Positions 10,126-22,479 of a stretch of 64,000 nt of DNA are shown one piece after another. Numbering within the stretch: the stretch's first letter is position 1; each line of letters begins with the position of its first letter. The stretch is taken from assembly GCA_022749755.1 (NCBI GenBank), contig CM040443.1, positions 15,763,744-15,827,743 of the forward strand, given 5' to 3'. The notes under the pieces were generated by a model. It was not told the origin of the DNA and did not search any database. It was given only the letters and a program-made list of their open reading frames with translations. A program made the translations under genes and the position numbers. Source of the DNA: Azadirachta indica. Taxonomy: Eukaryota > Streptophyta > Magnoliopsida > Sapindales > Meliaceae.

Positions 10126-13100
10126 CTATAACCATCAAAACACATGACAATATCGCTTGAATTCCTTTAAAGTGCAAGAAACAGAAGACACATATGTAAA
10201 AGTCACAGAGGGTTTACTTTCACATTCTTTTTCTATGGGTTTAAACCAGTTGGTAGTTTCAACACAAACCACAACAAAGAGTCATCCCTAGTGCTCAAGG
10301 TTTTGGTTCCCAAATCCTATCCAATCTATAGTTTCTTTAATTTACACACAGAAGCCAGAAGACTCTCGTATCCATGGTTTTGTATACTCTATATCTCTTT
10401 GACTAGGATATGAAGCTTCAGAGCATACATAAATTCCAATTGCTGAAACACATTGCATCTAAATTTGTTAAGTGGAACACTTTCCAATTGAGCCATGTTT
10501 TGAAATGTAAGAATATTTAGCAGTCATATGAAAAATAAAACTGATGGCAATTATTAAATGACATTCCTGTGCTAAACGGTTCCACCAAGTATCAGTTTGA
10601 TAAAATGTGTGCCCTCATATACCAGTGTTGTATACCATTTATTATCATATTTAAGCAAAAAGCAACTCAAATCTGGAGCATCAAGAAACAAGATACAAGA
10701 AGCACAAAAAGAGTGGGAATGTACACATTTATGCATGCATTCATAAAAGGAAGATCAGAATCCAGGACAATCTAAAAGTTAATCAAACAACCTATATCTA
10801 TACTGCGTACAGTATACAAAAACATTTTAAACCAACTTATTATAAATTTCACTGCAAGTTATATAACTGAAACATGGAAGATGAAAAAGAAGCATAGCCA
10901 CACACTCTATGAAAAGCTGAGCGGCTGCATTTACAAAACTCTAAACCTATTAATAAGCAGATACACCACCAACCTCAAACCATAATTACACAAGAGAAGT
11001 GGGGATGGGGGCTAGCCAAGCTGCTTAATTAGTAAATCTTGCATGGCCACATTCGGCTCTTATGTTTTACAAATCAGATTAGTTAATTGAAACTTAGCAA
11101 ATGAGCTAAGGAATGGAAAGAACCTCTTCACTAAGAAGTCAACTAATTCAACTGGCAATGTATCATTTAAGAGTCTTCAATTGTAATGTCGTAAGCTTAT
11201 TTCCCCATGTAGGTGAAAAAGACCAGGCGGTTTTGAAGTAAATTTGGAGCTAGAAAAGGAAAGATATGTCTCAAAACTGCAGGGAGCACACTTGACTCGA
11301 GTACCAGGAATTTTCCATATCCAAAAGGGGAGGCATTCAGTGCACTGGGTGAAGATATGAATCTTACAACAGCGAAAAGTCAGCTGGAATCATCTAAAAT
11401 TTATAATGGATATGCAACATATTATCACTTCATGGAATGTCCATACTGATCTCGTTTCGTGATTAATGCAACAGCTTGCATTTGCTTCAATGGCTCAAAT
11501 GTGGACAGTTGCTTTGAACCCACAAATGCCATTGTACTAACCAAAACGCCATTTATCCTTGGTCCCACCTTCACTTACCACCTCATCTTTAAAAACAATG
11601 AAGGGTATTAAGTTAATTAATAATTGCAAACTGTGGCACTAAACGTGGATGCTTAGGATTCATTGAAGTGGAACTGGAAGCATGCAGAATCATTTCTAAA
11701 TGCAACACAGAGAGTACAAACTTTTGGAATTGTTTGCAAAGATTTAATAAAAAAAAATAGCCAGATAATCTACTGAGCAATAGATAACTATGTTTCGGAC
11801 CCCTATCCTGAAATGCAATCGGAGACACTAGGGTTTAACTGATCAAAATTACTGAATTGAACCTAGTTCTCTAAATGAGGACATAAAATCCTTAACAATC
11901 AGAATTACCTGTAATTCAACCATGTTACACAACTAGTTCAAAGATAATATAATTTGAACAGATTCATAAAAGCAAACATGTGAAGATAATATAATTTGAA
12001 TAGATATTTATAAAAGCAAACATCCAGGACAATTTTTAGACAAAACATAAAACATAATGCAGCAGTAAAAAATACCAAGACTATGCTAATTTCAGAAACT
12101 AGGCTAGTAAATTCATTCAAATAAATTCACTTATTATAGTGTCATCTATTTCCCCAAACAGTATTATATAAGTAGTTACACTCATTCATGCAGCAGCAGT
12201 CATTTTAGGAAACCTGAAATAGATGGCAAACAGACTTGCAATTTTACCACCACAAAATATGGTACTTCCGTGCTTCATAATTTCCAGTCATCAGTTCAAA
12301 CTTTTGTACACATTGAACTACCAGTCTACAAAGCTATCTCATATGTTTGTAATCCATATTTCTGTTCATAAGTCACATAACCCTGTGGAGCTATGGTTAA
12401 ACATCATTTTCAAAACCATAACCATCAATTATCATCCTCACTTGGTAGAAATACGTATTTGTAACCATAAATTCTTATCCTTAGTTGAGTGAGAAATTTG
12501 CATACATAATGCAAACGAAGCTGCATAACTACACATACATGAAGGGGAACTCACATGTGGGCATTCACATAATCCATTAAGTTCGTCAAGTGGGCCAATT
12601 ATAAGAACTAGAGTCAAGAAGTTGCAAATTGCCTTAAATAAATTAATTAAGAAGATATGGGATTCAAGCGCAATTCAAGGTGGAAGACATGAAGTATTGG
12701 GTTTAGAAAAATGACAAGGCTTTGTGAGCATTATTCAAGATATTCGACAGCTTAATTGACACAGGAGTGTTCAAATACTTGAGCATGTAAGCAAAATATT
12801 CGGATAAACAGTAACTCACATATGAATAGTAACCCGAAAGCACAATATTAGAGATAGAATTCGTACGAGGGACTGTTTCACTTACGAAAGAACATATGCA
12901 CATTTTGGAGTACTTGACAAACATCTTGGTTAAACTCAAATTGCAAATATGTTAAATTACAACAATTTATTTCCTTAATCATGAAGGAAACATAGAAAAT
13001 TATGGAATGTTCTAAAATTCTTTTTGTTTATATAAGTGTATATTACCGCATACTCTAAATAACTCTTATTCTAAAATTGTACATTCTAAAAATACTTCTT

Positions 13101-16100
13101 TTGCAAGTAACTTGATATTCTAAACTATCAAAAAATAATCAAGTTATACAAGTAGTTGTCAAGTTCTATAAGTATATAGTAGTCAATTTGTGCAATTAAT
13201 TAGTTGTTAATTTGTATTTGAACTCTCCTGAAGAGGTTAAGAGTTTATACATAGGAGATTATATAAGCATGCAAAAGAGATTGTGTAATTTTTTAAAGAA
13301 TAATACCGGAGTGTTATTGTTTTTTTTTTCTTTCTTTCTTTCTTGAAAGAACTCTTGAACTTATTAAGTTTATTCTTGTGGCGTTTAAACAATTAGAATT
13401 ATCATCTTGATTCTTGAGTGGTTCTTAAAGTTCTTGATGTAATATTTTCAAATGATCGTAGTTCTTGATTTTTATCTTCCTAGGTAACGGGTCATGACTT
13501 AGCAAACTTGTGTCTTAAAAAATCTTGGGGTAGTACTACGTTTGGTGTTGGGTTTTATCACGTTATTAGCAAAGTTCATATCAGTTAGCATCGAAACTTT
13601 GGTTCCAAGGCAAGTTTGAATTATCGTTTAATTGTTTTATTGTTCCTTGCTTAAAATCTCTTCTTTATGTAGGATTCTAGAATTTAAAGTTATTTTTTAG
13701 TTAAGTCCAGATTTTATTCATATCACACATTCCTAAAATTTTCTTTCCTATTAATCAATATCCATGGTAAATAGAGCTAGTAGACTTGATGTTACTGACA
13801 GATTATTCAATAGTTCAATAGTTCAGACTTGATGTTTATCTCATTTTTTCTATTTTTTCTATTTTTTCTTTCTCTTTATTTATTTTATTAGATATTTTGT
13901 TATACATCATTTTTTCTCAACTCTCTCTTCAAACACAAAATGGAGAGGAAAAAGAAAAACAGCTCACACCCATCATATTCTTCTCAAACACAAAGAAAAT
14001 CTCTCTCAAATCTTGCTGTCACTCTTCAAACACAAAAGAACTATCACATTTTGTTCCTCTTTTTCAATGTGCAAGAACTTGACTCCTCCGACACCATGTA
14101 CAAGATTCATTAAAGCGTATTTCTTGATGTCCAACATACTAGAGACCTATTCATAATATGTTAGACATAGGCATATAACTTCACATTTATGTCGAAGTAA
14201 TTTAATTATCATAATATACATTTTTATAGGATATTTTAGTACAATAAAATTACTATTATAAAATTTTTTTGGTTTATTATTACTATAATTATTCCTCCTA
14301 TTAGATTTGTATTCTATTTTGTGGGAAAAAGCACATTGTTAGTTCCTAAGATTTGACCTATTAGACTAATTAATTCTAATAGTTTCAAAAATACATATTA
14401 AAGTTTCAGTTCGTTACTATAGTAACTCTTATGACCCTATATAATAGTAGTTACCTAGAGAAAATAATTATTGAACTCCCCAGAATTTAGCAAAATACAA
14501 TATATTTATTTTAAATATATTAAGAAAATAAATAATAATATTATTTTATAGCATATTGATAATACGATATTTATTAATATGTTATAAGTTTAGATTTCAC
14601 AATATATTTTACTTTTAGATATTGTACTGCAAATATGTTGTACAATAAATAAATTTATATTTTATTTAATTCCTAATATGTAATCAATATTATATTGTAA
14701 ATATATTTCTATTGTCAATATATTATAAAAAAAAATACCATCATTATATTTATTTTTACCAAATTTTAGGGGTTTAATGATTAGTTTTATAGCTAACTAT
14801 TATTGTATAGGTTTATAAAAGTCAATGCACTAAGGAATTGAACTATAATGGGTAATCTTGAAACTATTGGCACTAATCGATCCTATCGGCCAAACCTTAA
14901 AGATTTATATGTCCTTTTCGTTTCTATTTATTATTACTATAATCATTTCTCTTATCAGATTAGGATTCCTTTTGTAAATAAGGGCCTACTCTTTAATGAC
15001 CTCATATATTGACTGATGTAATAGAGTAGTTTCATCCCTTTCTAAATTCTCTTTGAGGTTGCCCCGTTTCATTTCCCTTTACTTTCTAAGTTTCCTTCAT
15101 TTCTTTCTAAATTCCCCCATTTTCATTGCGCTTCTGGATCTCTGTATCAGAGAAACGGAATTTATCTGTCTTCATTGCTTAAAATTTCACAATTTCTCAA
15201 ATGAATCTCATTTTCTCTCTCTGCTTGTTGCTTTTCTTCATGTTACCTCATGTATTCAATTTTTGTTGTAAAAATTATCAATAGATCCTCAAATGACTAC
15301 AAGTTAGGATTTTGTAGAATATTTCATAACTAACCTACTGCAACTCATAACAAAATCCTTTAATTGAAAGGTGGAGCATTGGTTAGCAAAAAGCACATGA
15401 GAAACTGAGAAACATAGCAGCAGAAAATATTAAATAAACGCCTTTCTTTTATGTTTAACTGGATGGCTCAATATAAAGAAAAGAGGATGATAGAGAAAAA
15501 TAAAAGAAGTTTCAGAGAGCAATCAGACCAACTTTATCACCTCCAAATATTCTCATAATAAGATATGTAGAAGAGAATGTGACTGATCTTAACAAAGGTA
15601 AAATTATAAAGGCTAAATCCTACAAAGAGACAATAATCACCATCAAGCCTACATTGTGATAGAGTTAGCTAAGCCCTAGCTCTAAGGTTAATATGTTTAA
15701 TTTTTTTTTTTTTTGGCTTTATTTTCCTGAATATGAAACTGCAAGTTATATTAATAAGGATTGAAAAGAAAAGGGACCAGAAATCTACGGCCCTTTCTGC
15801 AAGCCTTCTAAACACTATACAAGTATTGCTGCTACCCCAAAAGCCAAGATTATATTGATGCCCTCTCTGATTGAGATTTATGGAGAAAAAAATAAGTTTC
15901 TCGAAAGTCTTTAGGGACTAAAGCCTAAAGAGTCGCAACAAAGCCAGCTCTATTTTCCACAAAGTGCTAGCAGAGAATGAACTGCACTCTACCAAAGTCC
16001 TCATCATAAGCAGTTGAGGTAGCCACAAAAAATTTACTTCCTTGCAAATAGACATATTTATGGATGCAATGGTGCAATTTAGAAAAAGGTCGTCAACGAT

Positions 16101-19100
16101 CTCTTCATCACATATATAGAACACACAACATGTTTATGGATGTGTCTTCTGAATGATCTTTCTTGTATTATCTTACAATCAACCAAGCTAAACCCAAAAA
16201 ATTGAACTATGAAGGGCAAGCGGGTCTGACTTTTGCTTCCCAAATTATATTGAATTGCTAAAAGTCATTGGAGGTGATATCTTTATTCAAGCTTAAGTGA
16301 TAAGATTTACAAGAAAAGTTACTGGAGACTTTAAGCTTCCAAGTTTTCATGTGTTCTGTACATTCATCCAAGAAGATCTCTATTAATTATGCAAGGGCTA
16401 TATTATCTTGCACTTATCTCTCATTCAAGTTTCTTTTCAAACAGAAATTCCAACTTCAACACATAGAAGGTGGCAAACATACCATTCTAGACTTAGGGAA
16501 TGTTTGGGATTAAGGTGTTGTAACTTCTATAAAAAGATAGAAGCACTAAATGCAACTATGAATGTAAAGGCGAGTGGATGCAACAAGAAATTGATGATTA
16601 TCAAATATTTTAATTGTTGTTCTCTCCAAATCAAATAGAAGCACTATAGTACCAAAAATATCCTTAATAGATATGTTAGTCCTATCCGCATATGCTTTCC
16701 AAATGTTGCTAGACTCATAACAGATAAGCAATAATCCGAATATTAAATTTTCTCCAGATTTAACTACTCATGAAACTAGCTTCCTATTTGACTTAAAGCT
16801 TCAGAGTCTTTAGAATTGGTGAAACATGGAGAATATATGACAGCTTTCTGATACCTATATGTAAACTCGGATAATGCCCCTTTAACTTTTTTAAGCGCAG
16901 GAGAATAACACACACTTGACTGGTACTTGCAAATTTTCATTTAAAAGAAAAGAGACGTAATGAACATATAACATTGCTAGTGTATGTGTGTGTGTATGTA
17001 TAGGGTACACAATATAAAAAGGCAGACAATAAGAATACAGAAGTGTAAACAAAATAATCTAGCAAAGCAGATATCATATCAGACTTGAGTTAAGGTACCT
17101 GCTCAGGTGTCTTTTTGTGTCTATCTGCAATCTCTGAAACAACTGACAATTTCAGCATGGGCCCATGTACTGATCTGGACCTTCTAAATGATATACGTGG
17201 AGTTCCAGGTTCGTCTTCCCCACCTGATCCACTATCAGATGGTCCAGGACTTGAAGTAGGTACACCTAAAGGCGTGTGAGCAGATACATGAATACCTTTA
17301 GATTGACAGAATTTTACTAGTTCATCTTGCCTCCAAAAAGGGTGCAACTCCACCTATGAAAAGCTCATCAATAAATCAATTCTGAACCTTGGAAACTCAT
17401 GGATATAACTCCATATGAATTAAATCAAACGGACTGAGAAAAGAAAAACACTATCAACTAGTTTTACAAACCATTCTTGAAAATAATAGAAAAGAGAAAA
17501 TTATGGATATAACAAGAAATTAGCAGCAGCTAAAGGTTCAATTGATGAAACACGAAATAATGATAAGAAAATTAATTTTAGTGACTCGAATGATAGATAT
17601 TAATAAGTCAACAATTGATTGTCAGGAAGGAAATCCGGAAGTCTAGAAAATTAAGCATAATTTTACCTATTGTTGAGTAAAGAAAGAACCACGAGAAAGT
17701 AATAAACATATGAAAAATTTTTAAAAAAATGATAGAACTCGGAGATGTGTCAAACATTACATTATCATCCTATAAGGAAGAAATAGCCAGAGACTGAAGC
17801 AAATGTTATGAAACATGCAATTAGCAACCCTATTCTTTTACAAATCATTATTATCTCCAAGGGAGAGTAAAATTTTATTTAGCACAGCCAAGCAACTCCA
17901 CCATCACCTCCCTACCACAACTAGGTGAAGCAACGCAATTGTGGCAATAATCTTGCAGTTACACCTAAAAAGAACTATTGCTACTATTTACACACAATAG
18001 ATTTAATTGTGAATACTATTACCTTTATCTAATGTCTAGATGAAACAGAGGGGTGGTAACAGAGATCATCAAGCAAGCTATGCATTTATGCTAGAAGTAG
18101 GCATACAGTCGACACTTATGTGTCACTATTTTGTTATTTTCGCATATTATTTTATTTTAGCAATTCCGAATGTTTTCTTCTTTCCTATTAGCCTTCTATC
18201 TCTTCTCATATCTCTGTTACATTTTCCCTCCTTCTTTCCTGTCTTTCTTGAACTTTTCCTCTGGTTTTTTTGCCTCACTGGCATCGTAGGCAAACATTGA
18301 TTGTTTCTTCTGTTTTTCTTCTAAGGCTTATCATTCTTATGGGTTTTGAATTCTATTGTTTGCCTGCTATCCTTTCTTCATATATTTCTGTTGACTCCTA
18401 AAACTAATCTTGGCTATTCTATTGATGTTCTCCTCCTTTTTGCATTTTCCATTAATGTTTCTTCTACCTACATTCTTTTTCTCGTTACATAATCGTAGTA
18501 CGCACATGTTGAGCGCTCTACAAAATGCCACAAGGATATTGTATCCAGACTATGTCAGTTTGGTATAGAGCAAAAGATCATACAGAGAACAAAAAGAAAA
18601 TATATATCAATGACTATAAGCCAAGAACAAAGGCAGACCAGATGTCCACTAGATTAGAGAAAAACAGTCCAGGAAGGAGGGAAAATAACTAAATAATTTT
18701 CCTGTATGAACCGGAAAATGGCAAAGGAAAATTCCTCAGGTTAACATTTTGCCAGCAAAGGGGTTTATGCAGATTCAGTATACCCATATATTAAGCTTTC
18801 AACTCAATCACACAAAAACAAAATTCAACAACTCTAAAATTGCTTCATCAATCCAGGAAATGATGGATCTCATACATTTGAAGTAAGTAATGCACAAAGA
18901 ACATTGTATCAAAGAAATTTTCATGTTAAAGATTCCTAGTCAAAAAGAATTTCACATTCAGCCATAAGAGCACCAATATATACAAAATAATAGTGTAAAA
19001 AACTTCTACCATGCTAACCCAGATATGTATGAACTTGCTCAATGGAACGGCAGATTGTGAGAAGAAATACATTTCCACAAGAATGAGTTATGCGCAACTA

Positions 19101-19669
19101 ACCTGATTCACTGCAGGTACAACTTTTGCAAATTTCAGCAACTCCTTGATCTGCCGCACTCCGAAATTGCTGACACCAATGGCTCTAACGAGGCCCAGAT
19201 CAACCAGACCTTCCATGGCTTTCCATGCTTTTTTCAAGCGATTCAAAAACTGCCTATGCTCACTCCCTGACTTTGAAGGAGGATCTGTCGCATCCCCAAA
19301 AGCAGAGCTCTCAGGCCAATGCATCAAATAGAGATCCAAATAAGAAACACCAAGATTCTTAAGAGACACCCTAACAAAATTTTCGATCTTATTGAGTGAA
19401 TTCATACTACAATATAGAGTAGATGTCAAGAAAACGTCTTCTCTCTTGAGTGATCCTTTAAATGCTTCATCAAGTGCTTCCCCAACTTCAATCTCATTCC
19501 CATATAGATGTGCACAATCTATGTGACGATAACCCACAGATAATGCTGTCTTCACAGCTTCAACACAAAGTTCACCCCCACTTTGCCAAGTTCCCAACCC
19601 AATGGCTGGAATTTTGGCTCCAGTATTCAACACAAAGTAACTTCCTGCACTCCCAATTTTTCCTTTCAT
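9865..19669 (-). CDS. Aldo-keto reductase, AKR4-like, three exons
   Basis: Predicted by joining exons 19669-19103, 17353-17099 and 10125-9865. All junctions are in phase 0 with GT-AG borders, giving 360 residues (family about 315-330). Family enzymes are cytosolic or plastid NADPH-dependent carbonyl reductases with a TIM barrel. Seen: IPAIGLGTW (20-28), [14 protein letters not shown] (46-59) with tetrad residues Asp51 and Tyr56, LYLMHWP with His117, and a GVSNFG motif. The third tetrad residue, normally Lys in TSKLW, is Thr84 in TSTLY. The cofactor motif usually IPKS is LPCS (Cys290). A Ser/Gly/Pro-rich insertion of about 35 residues follows HTPLG (about 220-255). The start is the first ATG; seven upstream codons are open but have no ATG. 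It could be a functional divergent reductase or a pseudoenzyme. It is convergent with the receptor gene, with no evidence of a functional link. Confidence 0.88.
12540..13690 (+). mobile_element. Decayed gypsy family-1 pol end + LTR + leader
   Basis: Aligns by eye with 26680-27480 and with the reverse complement of 28980-29740. It begins in the pol C-terminal segment that usually reads [13 protein letters not shown], runs through the LTR, then continues through a ruined primer-binding site near 13575 into the leader (GGCAAGTTTGAATTATCG at about 13609). Because the LTR is flanked by the 3' internal part on the left and the 5' internal part on the right, this is neither a solo LTR nor a simple element end. 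All coding is destroyed. Confidence 0.7.
15915..16140 (-). pseudogene. Probable LINE ORF2 zinc-binding (zf-RVT) remnant
   Basis: A minus-strand frame reads [18 protein letters not shown] followed by a Trp- and Leu-rich stretch. This resembles the cysteine-containing domain found after reverse transcriptase in plant L1-type LINEs (pattern C-x-x-C, acidic pair, D-x-L-F-L-x-C). Only this piece is visible; the RT itself is absent or unrecognisable. The match is short, so this is tentative. Confidence 0.35.
17099..17353 (-). CDS. Aldo-keto reductase exon 2
   Basis: Codes for residues 190-274, beginning [16 protein letters not shown] after a TAG acceptor and ending KKTPEQ before a GTACCT donor. 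The family HP and SPLG-type (here HTPLG) motifs are present. The unusual insertion contains a basic [11 protein letters not shown] stretch (about 244-254) that would fit basophilic kinases; that reading is inference only. Confidence 0.85.
17354..19102 (-). other. Aldo-keto reductase intron 1
   Basis: 1749-bp intron with a GT donor at 19102 and an AG acceptor at 17355-17354. AT-rich, with only short chance ORFs. No transposon or RNA gene recognised. Confidence 0.75.
19103..19669 (-). CDS. Aldo-keto reductase exon 1
   Basis: Codes for residues 1-189, from the start ATG at 19669 to ...VPAVNQ, followed by a GT donor (GTTAGT) at 19102. Holds three of the four positions of the active-site tetrad plus the altered Thr84 codon (ACT, 19420-19418) and the barrel strands up to the GVSNFG segment. 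Confidence 0.88.
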
Positions 19670-21354
19670 TTTCTTAATGTTCACTAACAAATTGGCAAGA
19701 AATATAAAATCTCAACAACCCACCAACCAATAATCCAACGGTTTCCCCAAGCAAATAATGCGGAGAAAACAAGAACGCAGATATCAAATCACAGAAACTA
19801 GAAAACCCAGATGAGAGAAAGTTAATTGATTTAGCAGAAGATAGTATGCATTAAAAAAGAAAAAGTTGACAACAGGAGTTGGGTTTGTCAAATTGACAGA
19901 AGGAAACGGAACGGCAATTGAATAAATTCACCAACGCCAAGACCAATAAACCAACCTAATCCAGAACGCATTATTTGACACGAAACTGCGGAGTACGAAA
20001 ACAAAGAAAAACAAAATGAAAGCTAAGCTTGAAATTTAATATTAAGGATACAAAATCAACCAATGTATGCAAGCGCAAATAAATATTTTTTTAATAAAAA
20101 AAAGAGTCGTAGTCAACGAAGGCAGGTGACTAGAGGGGAGAAATTAATTAAACTCTTAAGAGACAAAACAAAAGCTTCACTTAAGCTTTAGGTGTAGCCT
20201 GTGACTGTGTTATCAAACATCAATCCTGTCTTGTTTGTTTCAATTGCTTTACTTCAAGGTCAAAGACATACCCAAAATGGTGGTCAGATTCGCGCCTAAG
20301 GTTCCCGAAAAAAAAATATATATTGCATGAAAATCATTTGATTTATATATTTTTATATTATTATCTTAAATAACTCGTGAATTTACTATTAAACCATTCT
20401 ATTACATTCGTAAAATTAACCTTCATCGTTGTCATTACAAGACGATTGTGCAATGTCATGAAAAGTGTAATGTTATTAGTGGCTTGTATATTATAAAACA
20501 GTAATGTATTGCCATTTTATGTACTATAAAATGATCGTGTAACGTCATTTTTACACTAGATAACACCATTGCAATATATGACCAGATGCATTTGTAATTC
20601 ATTAAATGTTTAAATTTTGTTTCCTTAATATTTTACTTAATCTCAATTTTATATATGTAAAATTTAGATTATCACACGTAAATATATATAATTTTGAGTA
20701 TAAAGATAATTTTGTTATAAAATTTAGGGTAAACAAAGAAATAAATGGAAGAAACTTGTTTTGAATTTTTTTGAAACACGTATCTGCAATTTATAAGGTT
20801 TTGGAGGATAATTAAATAAAAAACTTGGTTATTATATTGCATTAAGTATTTTTTTGAGATATTGTAATTATTTCCGTAGATTTTGAGAAAAATCAATATA
20901 CCCCCTTAACTTCTTAGTAAATTTTGATACCCTAACTTCTATGAAAATATTAAAATACCCTTCGACACTAATAGTATTACTTTAAATTAACACCTTTATC
21001 CTTAACTTATTAAAACATATAAAATAATTATATTTTTTTTTTTTTTATTTTATAATAATTAATATAATTTTATTCTAATGTTTAAAATTAAATGTATATT
21101 AAAAATATTTTAACGTTTAATTATTTTTCTCCTCCTAAATTTGGTATCAAATTTTTTTAAATATACTAATTAATTATATTTTTAAACTAGATCATTTATT
21201 TAAAATAATTTTATTTTAAAATTATGTATATTTTATAATATGAAAATGAGAATAATTAATATTTTAAAGTAAAATAAGAATATTATTATTATCACAATTT
21301 TTAATATTGTCTGAATATATATAAAAATAGTTAATTATACATTATTTTTAAAAT
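19670..21354. other. Upstream region of the reductase, to the satellite edge
   Basis: Should contain the reductase promoter and 5' UTR on the minus strand, but no motif is clear enough to place it. 20880-21340 is extremely AT-rich and leads into the first satellite block. No ORF of interest. Confidence 0.6.
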
Positions 21355-22479
21355 AAGACTATTTATTTAGAAAACAAAAAAGTTGAAAATGGTACAATTT
21401 CTAGGATCAAAATGGTCAAACGTAAAATGAACATAAAAAATAACTTTGTTTTGCGATGAGTCACATGTCTTGTTACTTACTATCACATGATGATTGTTTA
21501 GGTACATTTTATTTCGAAAACAGAGAAGTAAAAAATGGTATGATCTTCGGGCTCAAAATAGTAAAACGTAAAATGGATACAAAAAGTGACTTTATTTCGC
21601 AACTGACCATATATTTTGCTACTCACAATTATGTGACAATTATTTTGCTACTCGCATGATGGTACAATTTTCGGGGGAAAAAATGGTAAAACACAAATTG
21701 AACATGAGAAACGACGTCATTTTGCAACGAGCCGCACATCTTGTTACTCTTCATCATGTGAGAATTGTTCATGTGTATTTTATTTTGAAAATAGAGAAGT
21801 CAAAAATGGTACAATTTTTAGGCCTAAAATGGTAAAACGCAAAATAGACACAAAAAACAACTTCATTTCGCAATGGACCGCACATCTTATTGCTCATTAT
21901 CGCATAAGCATCATTCCAGTATATTTTACTTTGAAAACAAAAGAGTCAAAATGATACAATTTTCAAGTCCAAAATGGTAAACCAAAAATGGACACAAAAA
22001 ACAACATCATCATGCAACAAGCTGCATATCTTATTACTCAACATCACAAGAGAACTGTTTCGACGTATTTTATTTCAAAAATAGAGGAGTAAAAAATGGT
22101 ACAATTTTCGGACCTAAAATTGTAAATGCAAAACGGACACAAAAAATGATTTCTTTTTGTGACAAGTCACACATCTTATTATTTACCTTTGTGTAAGGAC
22201 CATTTTGGTATATTTTATTTCGAAAACGGAAGTCGTAAATAGTACAATTTTGGGGCAATGAAAAATGACGTTATTTTGTAACAAGAAGCACATGTTGTTA
22301 TTAATCATCGCGTGAGAATTTTTCCCGTGCATTTTCTTCAAAACAAAAGAATCCACAATGGTGCAATTTTCAAACCCAAAATGGTAAAACCAAAATGGAC
22401 ACACAAAATGATATTGCTACACAACAACCCACACATTTTGTTACTCACCATCATGTGAAGATTATTTCTAACATGGAAA
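21355..22479 (+). repeat. Diverged block of the ~146-bp satellite (left part)
   Basis: About seven to eight tandem copies, recognisable by the recurring order of a CATTTTATTTCGAAAAC-like box, a GGTACAATTTTCGGGC-like box, a GTAAAACGCAAAATGGACAC-like box, CGACTTCATT and TTGTTACTCACCATC. The same boxes occur in the large arrays further right, but here CpG-containing positions are mostly TG or CA and copies differ strongly. It is cut at 22479/22480 by an LTR retrotransposon and resumes at 25697 in the same orientation. Confidence 0.85.

Larger units (their letters stand above)
10126..17098 (-). other. Aldo-keto reductase intron 2 (about 7 kb)
   Basis: Unusually long intron with GT-AG borders. 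It contains an old gypsy pol-end/LTR/leader fragment in the opposite (+) orientation (about 12540-13690) and a probable LINE remnant on - (about 15915-16140). A TTTC microsatellite lies near 13330 and a GT microsatellite near 16985. The remainder is AT-rich with no further coding sequence that I can support. Confidence 0.75.

Noticed and set aside
10126..10200. Exon 3 of the reductase as a separate gene starting at the MKPERI segment.
   Set aside because: That residue is an internal TTG. The exon extends upstream to an AG acceptor at 10127-10126 and continues the family alignment in phase with exon 2.
18040..18300. 86-codon hydrophobic ORF in intron 1.
   Set aside because: T-rich low-complexity DNA gives Phe/Leu-rich frames by chance; it lies within an intron and has no recognisable family.
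20400..20620. Possible MITE or hairpin with TGTAATGTCAT-like repeats.
   Set aside because: The similar words do not form a clear inverted pair with target duplications; too weak to list.
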